The translations under genes were made by a program, and so were the position numbers. Under the pieces are notes generated by a model. The model searched no databases and was not told the DNA's origin. It was given only the letters and a program-made list of their open reading frames with translations. From Xanthomonas dyei (lineage in GTDB: Bacteria; Pseudomonadota; Gammaproteobacteria; Xanthomonadales; Xanthomonadaceae), in NCBI RefSeq assembly GCF_002939865.1, contig NZ_MDEE01000025.1, forward strand, positions 1 through 64,000: 64,000 bases of DNA. The letters run 5' to 3'. This document shows, piece by piece, positions 57,203 through 64,000 of this stretch (the stretch's first letter is position 1; each line of letters starts with the position of its first letter).

Positions 57203-57694
57203 GTGATTGGCCAACAGCGTGATCTGACATTTCGTTTTCTGGCCGAGCCCAGCGACGTCAACTTCGGTGGCAAGGTGCATGGCGGCGTGGTGATGAAGTG
57301 GATCGACCAGGTCGGTTTTGCTGCGGCCAGTGGCTGGAGCGGGCATTACTGCGTGACGGTGGCGGTGGGCGGCATCCGCTTTGTTGCGCCGGTCCGCATC
57401 GGCGATCTGGTCGCGGTGTCGGCCAAGCTGGTCTACACCGGGCGCAGCAGCATGCATTTCGCCATCGATGTGCGTGCGCGCAGCCCGATGGGCGGCGACT
57501 CGCGCCTGTGCACCCATTGCATCATCGTGTTCGTGGCGATGGATCCGGACGGCGTCACGCCGGTGGAAGTGCCTTCCTGGCGGCCGGACACGCCCGAGGA
57601 TCAGCGCCTGGCCGAATACGCGCTCAAGGTGATGGAGCTGAGCAAGGGTATCGAGGACACCATGGCGCACTACCGGGCCGATACGTCCGGCTGA
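57203..57694 (+). CDS. Hot-dog acyl-CoA thioesterase
   Basis: A 163-residue hot-dog protein like YciA/CTE-type acyl-CoA hydrolases. Motifs: FLAEPSDVNFGGKVHGGVVMKWIDQVGFAAA, where NxFGG-x-x-HGG-x-x-M-x-W-D is the family's helix; then FVAPVRIGDLVAVSAKLVYTGRSSMHF in pieces, and a C-terminal tail. Cleaves an acyl-CoA in the cytoplasm; chain length unknown. The start is GTG at 57203. Its stop codon is the first base group of repeat copy 4. Confidence 0.87.
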   Translation: MIGQQRDLTFRFLAEPSDVNFGGKVHGGVVMKWIDQVGFAAASGWSGHYCVTVAVGGIRFVAPVRIGDLVAVSAKLVYTGRSSMHFAIDVRARSPMGGDSRLCTHCIIVFVAMDPDGVTPVEVPSWRPDTPEDQRLAEYALKVMELSKGIEDTMAHYRADTSG

Positions 57695-57749
57695 GCGCGG
57701 CTAACAAAATGTAGCGAGCCGTCGTCAGTGATGTGGGCGGCGCGCTCAG
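57694..57749 (-). repeat. Dispersed element ending TTGTTAGCCGC, copy 4, inverted
   Basis: GCGGCTAACAAAATGTAGCGAGC and GTCGTCAG, then GCGCGCTCAG; the reverse complement matches the 3' half of copies 1 and 2 (CTGAGCGCG...CTGACGAC...GCTCGCTAC...TTGTTAGCCGC). It begins at the stop of the thioesterase gene. Confidence 0.75.
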
Positions 57750-57980
57750 GAGCGGAGGGGACGCGTGGCAGATGCCCAACGGGTACCGGCAGCGCTGTCC
57801 TGGCGGCTCTGCACAGTCTTTTGCAGGCTGCTGTAGGCGTTGTAGCGCCGTCCTGACCCTATCGATGCCGTGACGTACTGGTGTGGGCGCCTGGGCCAGC
57901 TGCGAGAACGTTGAACGTGGCGGCTGCCACAGGGCCGTCACATGACCGTTTCGATGACGAAGTCCACAAGAAAAACACAA

Positions 57981-58013
57981 AAAGAAAGCCGCGGGTTCGC
58001 CGCGGCTTTCTTT
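57981..58013. terminator. Strong hairpin terminator
   Basis: AAAGAAAGCCGCGG and CCGCGGCTTTCTTT, a perfect 14-bp stem with a GTTCG loop, with A/T tracts on both sides. It ends the minus-strand NlpC/P60 gene at 58036 and could stop read-through from the left. The 341-bp gap 57695-58035 contains only this and repeat copy 4. Confidence 0.9.
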
Positions 58014-58035
58014 TAATCGTTCGAAGCACTCAGAC

Positions 58036-58785
58036 TTACAGCACCCGGCGCGCCTGGATGAACTTCTCGCTCCAGTAGCCACTGGCCAACGAATCCACGC
58101 GCACGTCCTTGCCGCGGCTGGGCGCGTGCAGGAACTTGCCGTCGCCGACAACCAGGCCCACATGATCGATGCGGCCGCGCTTGCCGAAGAACACCAGGTC
58201 GCCTGCCTTCAGTGCGTTCGGATCCTTGATCAATTCGGCCGATTCGTCGCGGGCGATGTCGCGCGAGACGCGCGGCAGGTCGATGCCGAGTGCGGTCTTG
58301 AACACGTAGCCGACCAGGCCGCTGCAATCAAAGCCCTCGGTGGACTCGCCGCCCCAGACGTATGGGGTGCCCAGCAGGGCCATGGCACGCTGCAGGATCA
58401 CCTGCACGCGGCTGTCGGCAACGGCGTTCTGCGCAGCATTGGCCGCGCTCTGCGAGACATCGTAATTGGCGAGCAGGCGGCTGAGGTCCCCGGCGAACAT
58501 CGCCGAGCGGTCCATCAGCGGAATGGCGTCATTGGCAGCCAGATGAGGAAGCAGGGCGGCCAGCGTAGCGGTGGCAGCGGCGTCGGCACGGCTGCGGGTT
58601 GCGGCTTTCTCGGCGGCGACGGCGCTGTCTGGCGTGGTCGTCTGTGCAGCGGATGGGGGGGCATTGGCGGTCTGCGCCAGAGCGGGCAGTGCGGCAATCC
58701 AGAGAGCGGTAGCGCATAGCAGGCGGAGCGGTTTCCGGAGCGGAAGCGGTGCGGCGCCAGTTTTGATCTGTTCGTCGTTCGTCAC
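58036..58785 (-). CDS. NlpC/P60 (C40) peptidoglycan endopeptidase
   Basis: A 249-residue secreted C40 peptidase. A basic N-terminus and hydrophobic segment (about 19-38, LRLLCATALWIAALPALAQ) form a signal; an Ala/Thr/Pro-rich linker and a helical region follow. The NlpC/P60 domain (about 128-249) has catalytic C154 in GFDCSGLV, H208 in RIDHVGLVVG and H220 in KFLHAPS. It would cleave cell-wall cross-links or stem peptides. A paralogue lies 109 bp upstream, and a perfect CRP/Clp-type box lies in between. A strong terminator follows. Confidence 0.92.
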   Translation of the reverse strand: MTNDEQIKTGAAPLPLRKPLRLLCATALWIAALPALAQTANAPPSAAQTTTPDSAVAAEKAATRSRADAAATATLAALLPHLAANDAIPLMDRSAMFAGDLSRLLANYDVSQSAANAAQNAVADSRVQVILQRAMALLGTPYVWGGESTEGFDCSGLVGYVFKTALGIDLPRVSRDIARDESAELIKDPNALKAGDLVFFGKRGRIDHVGLVVGDGKFLHAPSRGKDVRVDSLASGYWSEKFIQARRVL

Positions 58786-58876
58786 GCGGGAATCACAATT
58801 CTGCTGTCGATGCGGGATGATGCCTTGGTGAACGAATCGTTACGTTCAAAAAAAGTTAACTTTCCGTTTTATTACT

Positions 58877-58892
58877 TGTGATGCACGTCACA
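58877..58892. promoter_or_regulatory. Perfect CRP/Clp-type box
   Basis: TGTGA-TGCACG-TCACA is a full consensus for CRP-family regulators. It is centred about 100 bp upstream of the 58036-58785 start and 2 bp past the stop of the paralogue at 58895. In Xanthomonas, the CRP homologue Clp binds this consensus. The neighbourhood is AT-rich, with AAAAAAAGTTAACTTT, as expected of a promoter region. Confidence 0.7.
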
Positions 58893-58894
58893 CT

Positions 58895-59437
58895 TCAATG
58901 TAAAACCCGTTTTGAACCTGAATAATGGTCACGCCAGTACGCTCCGTCGAGGAAATCCAAGCGGACCGTACCGCCGGTGGTCGGTGCATGCACGAAGCGG
59001 CCTTCACCGACATAAATGCCGACGTGGCTCACGCTTCCGCCGGAGCCGAAGAACACCAGATCCCCGGTGGCCAGCTTCTCGGGCGGGATCCGTGGGCCCT
59101 GGATCGCGGCCAGGTCGCGCGAGGTGCGCGGCAACGACAGCGCCAGCACGTCCTTGTAGACATAGGTGACCAGGCCGCTGCAGTCGAAACCGGTCTCCGG
59201 CGTATTGCCGCCGAACCGGTACGGTGTGCCGACCAGCCCAAGGGCGCGCATCAGGATGTTGTTGGCGGCGGCTGGATCAGCCGGCGGCACCTGCGGCCAC
59301 ACCCGTGCTGACGGTGGCGGTGCGGCGGCCGGACGTTTGACCGGGGCCTGCGCGCAACCGCCCAGCAGGAGCAGGCCCAGCAACAGACAGGCCGCGGCGC
59401 GATGCGCGTGGGCGGCGAAAACTGGCGTGATATGCAT
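58895..59437 (-). CDS. NlpC/P60 (C40) lipoprotein endopeptidase
   Basis: A 180-residue C40 peptidase with a lipoprotein signal (LLGGC, Cys28), so it should be anchored to the inner face of the outer membrane, like E. coli MepS (Spr). The domain spans about 58-180, with catalytic C86 in GFDCSGLV, H138 in VSHVGIYVG and H150 in RFVHAPT. Half the size of its neighbour at 58036, which is not lipidated in the same way. The ATG at 59437 gives the signal; the frame is open 37 codons further up. It diverges from slyD. Confidence 0.92.
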   Translation of the reverse strand: MHITPVFAAHAHRAAACLLLGLLLLGGCAQAPVKRPAAAPPPSARVWPQVPPADPAAANNILMRALGLVGTPYRFGGNTPETGFDCSGLVTYVYKDVLALSLPRTSRDLAAIQGPRIPPEKLATGDLVFFGSGGSVSHVGIYVGEGRFVHAPTTGGTVRLDFLDGAYWRDHYSGSKRVLH

Positions 59438-59546
59438 GGAGCCGGGATAATGGGCGGTTCGAAAGGTCGCCATGATGGCGGCGCACCCGGCGGCCGACAA
59501 GCCGTCTTCCACCGTCTGCCACCGGGCAGCCCATTCAGAGCCAGGC

Positions 59547-60026
59547 ATGAAGATCGAAAAAGACAGCGTCGTCCGCTTCCACTACACCGTTTCGGAGATT
59601 GGCCAGGAGCCGATCGAGAGCTCCAAGGAGCGTGACCCGTTGGCGATCATGATCGGCCACGGCAACATCATTCCGGGCCTGGAAGCGGCCATGATGGACA
59701 AGGAAGCCGGCGAGAGCTTCGGCGTGGACGTCAAGGCCACCGAGGCCTACGGCGAATACCGCGAAGGCCTGAGTCAGCGCGTGCCCAAGAAGCACTTCGG
59801 CGCGACCAAGCTGATTCCGGGCACCCAGGTGGTGCTGCAGACCAACTTCGGCCCGCGCGCGGTCACCGTGCAGAAGGTCGGCATGAGCGTGGTCGACGTC
59901 GACCTCAATCACCCGATGGCCGGCAAGGACCTGCATTTCGATGTGGAAATCATCGAAGTGCGCGAAGCCACGCAGGAAGAGCGCGATCACGGGCACGTGC
60001 ACGGCGACGGCGGTCATCACCACTAA
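59547..60026 (+). CDS. slyD: FKBP-type peptidyl-prolyl isomerase, SlyD-like
   Basis: A 159-residue SlyD-type FKBP. The FKBP domain with inserted IF loop is clear: DSVVRFHYTVSEIGQEPIESS, GHGNIIPGLEAAM, then AYGEYREGLSQRVPKKHF (IF domain), VVDVDLNHPMAGKDLHFDVEI. The C-terminal tail is short and histidine-rich (DHGHVHGDGGHHH) compared with E. coli SlyD, so it may bind nickel or other metals. Acts as isomerase/chaperone in the cytoplasm. The ATG at 59547 fits the family start; an upstream frame is open but unlike it. Confidence 0.93.
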   Translation: MKIEKDSVVRFHYTVSEIGQEPIESSKERDPLAIMIGHGNIIPGLEAAMMDKEAGESFGVDVKATEAYGEYREGLSQRVPKKHFGATKLIPGTQVVLQTNFGPRAVTVQKVGMSVVDVDLNHPMAGKDLHFDVEIIEVREATQEERDHGHVHGDGGHHH

Positions 60027-60187
60027 GCGCGACAGTCAACACCGCTGCGCGGCGGCTGGCCGGGTACGCCCAGCCGTGGCAGGCAGCGCACACCGCGCGT
60101 GCATGCTGACGTCTGCATGCCACCCACAGCGGGTTGGTGACGACGCGCAAGGTGGTATTGGCCGCAGCCAGTGATGGCTGTCTTCCT

Positions 60188-60222
60188 GACGGCCCGCCCC
60201 CTCGGCGGGCCGTCTGCTTTTT
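60188..60222 (+). terminator. Hairpin terminator after slyD
   Basis: GACGGCCCGCC and GGCGGGCCGTC, an 11-bp stem with a CCCTC loop, then TGCTTTTT. It ends slyD transcription about 160 bp after its stop and just before the DUF418 gene at 60260. Confidence 0.85.
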
Positions 60223-60259
60223 GCGGTGCGCCACGCCGCATCCGGTTGCCTGAGCTGCG

Positions 60260-61504
60260 ATGACCCAACGCGATCTGCTGTTCCCCATTGCCGCGAGCGA
60301 GCGCATCGTCCTATTGGACGTCCTGCGCGGCTTTGCGTTGCTCGGCATCTTGCTGATGAACATCGAAGCCTTCGTCGGCCCGCTGGATCTGGCGCTGAGC
60401 GGCGTGGAGCCGCATTGGCACGGCGCCGATCGCGTTGCCGATGCGTTGGTCTACATCTTTGTGCAGGGCAAGTTCTACACGCTGTTTTCGATGTTGTTCG
60501 GCATGGGGTTTGCGGTGATGGCGCAGCGCGCCGAACGCGCGGGGCGCGGGTTTTTCGGCATGTATGTGCGGCGCACGGCCGGCTTGCTGGTCATCGGTCT
60601 GGCGCACGCGGTGCTGCTGTGGTCGGGCGACATTCTGGTGACCTATGCATTGCTGGCGGTGTTGCTGCTGGGCGCTCGCAATGCGCCGACGGTGACGTTG
60701 CCGTGGCTTGCCGCGCTGGTGTACCTGTGCGCGCCAGCCCTAGTGCTGCTCTACGGCGCTGCCGGTGCGCTGATGCAGGCCGACCCGGCTTCGGCGGGCG
60801 AATGGAAAACGGCCATGGCCGATGTTGCGCAGCAGGCTGTGGCTAATGTGCAGGCGCAGCGCGCTGCGCTTGGGCACGGCAGTTATCTGCAGGCCACTGC
60901 GCAGCGCTGGCACGATCTGCGCGACGCGATGAGCGGGCTGAGCATCAACGGCCCGGCCATGCTCGGCATGTTCTTGCTGGGCGGCTGGTTCGTGCGCAGT
61001 GGCGCGATTGCCGCGCCCGAACGTTTCCCGCGGTTGTTCCGGGTGCTGCGCTACGGCGCCTTGCCGCTTGGATTGGGCGTGATGTTGATGAGCTACGCAC
61101 TGGAACCATGGATGGACCCGGCGCGGTTGAGCATGCGCCTGTCCGGCGCGTTCGCGCTGGCGTTGGTGGCCGGTCCGCTGATGAGCCTGGGCTACGCCGC
61201 ATGGGTGGTGCGCTTTGCTGCGCGCCTGGCCTGGCTTGCGCCGGCTGGACGTATGGCATTGAGCAACTACCTGCTGCAGTCGTTGCTGTGTACGTGGATT
61301 TTCTATGGGTACGGGCTGGGATATTTCGAGCAGCTGCCGCGCGTGTGGCAGCTGCCGTTCGCGCTAGGGTTGTTCGCCTTGCAAGTGGTGATGAGCCAGT
61401 TTTGGCTGCGCTGGTTCCGCTTCGGGCCGATTGAATGGCTGTGGCGTAGCGTGACCTATCTGCGGGTGCCGCCGATGTGGCGCGGCCACGCGCGGGCGCA
61501 ATAG
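60260..61504 (+). CDS. DUF418 membrane protein
   Basis: A 414-residue inner-membrane protein of the DUF418 (YeiB-like) family with roughly nine hydrophobic helices. Hallmarks: RIVLLDVLRGFALLGILLMNI (about 15-36), FVQGKFYTLFSMLFGMGFA, GRMALSNYLLQSLLCTWIFYGYGLG and FRFGPIEWLWRSVTYL at the end. The family resembles acyltransferase-3 type proteins; function is unknown. The downstream hypothetical gene overlaps or abuts it. Confidence 0.9.
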   Translation: MTQRDLLFPIAASERIVLLDVLRGFALLGILLMNIEAFVGPLDLALSGVEPHWHGADRVADALVYIFVQGKFYTLFSMLFGMGFAVMAQRAERAGRGFFGMYVRRTAGLLVIGLAHAVLLWSGDILVTYALLAVLLLGARNAPTVTLPWLAALVYLCAPALVLLYGAAGALMQADPASAGEWKTAMADVAQQAVANVQAQRAALGHGSYLQATAQRWHDLRDAMSGLSINGPAMLGMFLLGGWFVRSGAIAAPERFPRLFRVLRYGALPLGLGVMLMSYALEPWMDPARLSMRLSGAFALALVAGPLMSLGYAAWVVRFAARLAWLAPAGRMALSNYLLQSLLCTWIFYGYGLGYFEQLPRVWQLPFALGLFALQVVMSQFWLRWFRFGPIEWLWRSVTYLRVPPMWRGHARAQ

Positions 61505-62070
61505 CGCGCAAGGTGGCGTGCGTCGGTGTGCTGGTGGTCGGTGTCGGGGCGTTCTATGGACTGTCGCGCATGATTGCGTTGTTCAACAAGAGTGTCTTCG
61601 AAAAATACAGCCAACTTATCGATACGTATGCGTGCGACGGATTCACAATCGCACCTGAGGACGTCGTGCAGGGCGAGCTGAAAGCGCATTTTTTCCTGGA
61701 TTTTGGCAAGGTGAAAAAACGCGATGCGATTGTCGAGATCGGTATACAGGGCGAAAGCAAATTTGCCGACGACTTCGATGATGACGTGTTCAAAACCTTT
61801 AAGAATGTCAATGCACTGACGACACAGCGAGTGTCGTCTGGACCTGTCCTGCCAACGCTCTTTCCTCAGCTGGGAGCATGGGAAAACCTTGCGTGGAACA
61901 GCAATACGCTTTGCTCGCTCAACGGTAGTTGGGCCAGGCTGCCGCGTCTTTCCATCCACGGATTCAGTGGCTCGTTTGGCGTGTTCGATGAGCGGCCTAT
62001 CCGAACGCTGTTCCTGATCTCGTCAGCGATCAAGAATATCGATGAGTTTGCGCGTTGCAAATCACTCTAA
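61477..62070 (+). CDS. Hypothetical protein, upstream part of a split gene
   Basis: A 197-codon frame, starting GTG at 61477 (28 bp overlap with DUF418) or more likely GTG at 61513 just after its stop. A hydrophobic N-terminal helix (VACVGVLVVGVGAFYGLSRM, near 13-32) may be a signal or anchor. The rest, with ENLAWNSNTLCSL, LSIHGFSGSFG and TLFLISSAIKNIDEFARCKSL, looks like a loose leucine-rich pattern. Base composition is clearly lower in GC than its neighbours. It ends at TAA 62068-62070, after which the same frame stays open. No family recognised. Confidence 0.6.
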   Translation: MARPRAGAIARKVACVGVLVVGVGAFYGLSRMIALFNKSVFEKYSQLIDTYACDGFTIAPEDVVQGELKAHFFLDFGKVKKRDAIVEIGIQGESKFADDFDDDVFKTFKNVNALTTQRVSSGPVLPTLFPQLGAWENLAWNSNTLCSLNGSWARLPRLSIHGFSGSFGVFDERPIRTLFLISSAIKNIDEFARCKSL

Positions 62071-62073
62071 GTT

Positions 62074-62367
62074 TTGCAGTTCGTCTCCTGTCGTATTGCG
62101 GGCGACGTCTCGTCACTTTCACAACTGGCAAAGCTACGTTCGGTTCGCTTTGAAGGTAAAAACAAGCTGGAAGGTTGGGACGGGCTCAGGAGCGAAACAC
62201 TACGGAATGTCTGGGTGACGCATCTGCCGTGCGAATTTCTTAAAAAAAACTTCCCGAACATCGAGAACTATGTCGTCAACACCTACCGGAGCAAGGATCC
62301 ATTCCGGAAGGTTGGCGGCGATCCAGACCAGATCGAAGAGGAGTTCGCCAGCATATTCACCGGCTGA
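62074..62367 (+). pseudogene. Downstream part of the split low-GC gene
   Basis: Same frame as 61477-62070, separated by one stop codon and GTT. It reads VLQFVSCRIAGDVSSLSQLAKLRSVRF and continues the leucine-rich-like rhythm of the upstream end (EFARCKSL, stop, VLQFVSCRI). The end is DQIEEEFASIFTG. A start here would need the TTG at 62074 without a ribosome-binding site. The simplest reading is one gene of about 290 codons interrupted by a nonsense mutation at 62068. Confidence 0.6.
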
Positions 62368-62488
62368 TCTGCTGCGTCGAGGTAAGCTGGCGATGTACAA
62401 GCACTGAAAGCGAACAACCAATGACTGACCCGATGACGCGCCGCCTACCGGTGCGCGAGCTGCACCCTTGCTACGCGGAGCGTCTTGC

Positions 62489-63859
62489 ATGAGTGCGCGC
62501 TACGACTACGACGTGGTAATTCTTGGCGGCGGTTCCGGCGGCCTGGCGGCCGGATTTCGCGCGGCAAAGTACGGCGCACGTGTGGCGATCATGGAGCCTA
62601 ATGCGTTGGGCGGTACCTGCGTCAATCTTGGTTGCGTGCCGAAAAAGGCGATGTGGTTGGCGGCCGATCTGGCCGGCAAGATCGAGCTCGCCAGTGCGCT
62701 CGGTTTCAATGTGCGGCGGCCGACCTTGGAATGGCAGGAATTGGTCACCCATCGGCAGGGCTACATCGCCAACATCCACGCCAGTTATCGGCGTCGACTC
62801 GATGAAGATGGCGTGGTGCTGATTCCACAACGCGGCTTGTTGCAGGACCGTCATACGATCATGGGGGGCGATGGGATCGCGGTAACAGCCGAGCACATCG
62901 TGATCGCAACCGGTGCGCACCCGTTGCGCCCGAACGTGGAAGGCGTCGAACACGGTGAAGTCTCCGACGATTTCTTCAATCTCTGTCATGCACCTGCGCA
63001 CGTGGCGATCATCGGCGGCGGTTATATCGCGGTGGAAATTGCCGGTTTGCTGCAGGCGCTGGGTAGTCGCGTGCATCTGTATGTCCAGGGCGACCGCTTG
63101 CTGGAACGCTTCGATGCAGAACTGACGCTACAGTTGGCCGACAACCTGCGCCATTTGGGTGTGCGCCTGCACTTCGGTTTCGCCACCACCGGCCTTGAAC
63201 GCGATGCGCAGGGCGGGCTGCGCGTGCATGGCCGTCCGGCGCACCCGCGCGAGCAGGGCAACGACGTGTTCGACAAGGTGTTCTTCGCCGTCGGCCGGCG
63301 CGCCAACACGGCAGGTCTGGGTCTGGACGCCGTGGGTGTGGTGTTGGGCGAGAAGGGCGAGGTGGTGGTGGATGATGGTCAGACAACCACCGTGCCCAAC
63401 ATCCATGCGATCGGCGATGTCGGCGGCAAGGTCGGGCTGACGCCGGTGGCGATTGCAGCCGGACGTAAATTGATGGACCGGCTGTTCGGCAATCAACCGG
63501 ATGCGCGCATGGACTACGAAGGCGTGCCGAGCGTGGTGTTCTCGCATCCACCGCTTGGTCATGTCGGACTTACCGAAGAACAGGCGCGCGAGCGTTACGA
63601 CGGCGCGGTACGCGTGTATCGCAGCAACTTCCGCCCGATGCTGCATGCCCTGGCCGACTCGCCACAACGCAGTCTGTTCAAGCTTGTCTGCGTGGGCGAC
63701 GAAGAACGCGTGGTGGGCGTGCACCTGCTGGGCGAAAGCGCCGACGAAATGCTGCAGGGCTTTGCCGTGGCAGTGAAGATGGGCGCCACCAAGCGCGACT
63801 TCGACGAGACGGTGGCGATCCATCCCACGTCGTCGGAAGAGATCGTGTTGATGAATTGA
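62489..63859 (+). CDS. gor: Glutathione-disulfide reductase
   Basis: A 456-residue flavoenzyme that reduces GSSG with NADPH. FAD-binding GGGSGGLAAGFRAAKYGARV is at about 13-33, the redox pair is C44-VNLG-C49 in GGTC..PKK, the NADPH fold is IIGGGYIAVEIAGLLQALGS, and the C-terminal catalytic HPTSSEE is present. A second FAD motif, TVPNIHAIGDV, is typical. Length equals that of Gor (450). The ATG at 62489 with GGAG at 62477-62480 sets the start. It sits downstream of the broken gene, in the same direction, but the 121-bp gap implies its own promoter. Confidence 0.95.
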   Translation: MSARYDYDVVILGGGSGGLAAGFRAAKYGARVAIMEPNALGGTCVNLGCVPKKAMWLAADLAGKIELASALGFNVRRPTLEWQELVTHRQGYIANIHASYRRRLDEDGVVLIPQRGLLQDRHTIMGGDGIAVTAEHIVIATGAHPLRPNVEGVEHGEVSDDFFNLCHAPAHVAIIGGGYIAVEIAGLLQALGSRVHLYVQGDRLLERFDAELTLQLADNLRHLGVRLHFGFATTGLERDAQGGLRVHGRPAHPREQGNDVFDKVFFAVGRRANTAGLGLDAVGVVLGEKGEVVVDDGQTTTVPNIHAIGDVGGKVGLTPVAIAAGRKLMDRLFGNQPDARMDYEGVPSVVFSHPPLGHVGLTEEQARERYDGAVRVYRSNFRPMLHALADSPQRSLFKLVCVGDEERVVGVHLLGESADEMLQGFAVAVKMGATKRDFDETVAIHPTSSEEIVLMN

Positions 63860-64000
63860 TGCATTGGCATGTGTTGCGGAATGAACGACAGCGTCTGCAG
63901 TTGCGTGAGGGAAGAGATGGAGGCGGCGCAAAGGAGCGTAGTCAGAACGCGACTGGTAAGCAGAAGACGAAGCGTGAAGCGCAACTAGTCCCCCTCCGGC
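63860..64000. other. Right edge of the window, no gene seen
   Basis: The last 141 bp hold no complete feature. Nothing here resembles a terminator or a recognised gene start. Confidence 0.4.

Overview
The window is a GC-rich, gene-dense bacterial chromosome segment. Family content, codon bias and repeat types point to the gammaproteobacterial family Lysobacteraceae (Xanthomonadaceae), most likely Xanthomonas. Signs of this are a large TonB-dependent receptor with a carboxypeptidase-like N-terminal domain, many hairpin-type intergenic repeats, a perfect CRP/Clp-type box, and the leuS-lptE-holA-nadD-rsfS and maf-rng-yhdP-tldD-yjgA-pmbA blocks. I cannot fix the species. No rRNA, tRNA, CRISPR array, plasmid or phage module was seen. 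One transposase start is cut by the left edge.

Layout. 0-11.4 kb: IS5-type transposase start (edge), DUF72 protein, RraA-like protein, serine hydrolase, cation:proton antiporter, pRiA4b ORF-3-like protein, ABC exporter, DUF885 lipoprotein, GFA-family protein and DUF4349 lipoprotein. 11.7-18.4 kb: a small acidic protein, an ArsR repressor with a cupin/DUF2867 fusion protein, divergent LysR regulator and EamA exporter, cyclophilin, DUF4442 protein, then a 0.75-kb gap with two copies of a 95-bp palindromic repeat. 18.4-30.1 kb: YbbN/CnoX thioredoxin, DUF998 protein, then leuS-lptE-holA-nadD-rsfS, a J-domain protein, a PhoX phosphatase and rlmH, which is followed by a decayed in-frame copy of its own 3' end. 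30.5-35.7 kb, all minus strand: SIMPL protein, TonB-dependent receptor, TonB-like protein. 35.8-46.6 kb: maf-rng-yhdP, DUF6065 protein, tldD, yjgA, tldE/pmbA. 46.9-64 kb: DUF4870 protein, M35 metalloprotease, tilS-xseB-ispA operon, alkaline phosphatase, DAACS symporter, methyltransferase, membrane protein, hot-dog thioesterase, two NlpC/P60 peptidases, SlyD, DUF418 membrane protein, a lower-GC gene broken by one in-frame stop, and glutathione reductase.

How the genes fit together. The core block combines translation and ribosome maturation (leuS, rsfS, rlmH, yjgA, rng), outer-membrane LPS assembly and lipid transport (lptE, yhdP), replication (holA) and NAD synthesis (nadD). TldD and TldE form one heterodimeric protease. 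The receptor and the TonB-like protein probably form an uptake unit. TilS, XseB and IspA are a tight housekeeping operon.

The most notable feature is the density of non-coding repeats. There are two families of 7-bp heptamer arrays set as inverted pairs at gene ends, one of which enters the nadD and yjgA reading frames. A roughly 110-bp element ending in TTGTTAGCCGC occurs four times, always just past gene ends. A 95-bp palindromic element occurs twice, and C4TCTCCCGC hairpins recur. I saw no clearly new multi-gene system; the best leads are the repeat families, the nadD start problem, the rlmH tail duplication, the nonsense-split gene at 61.5-62.4 kb and the Clp box at 58.88 kb.
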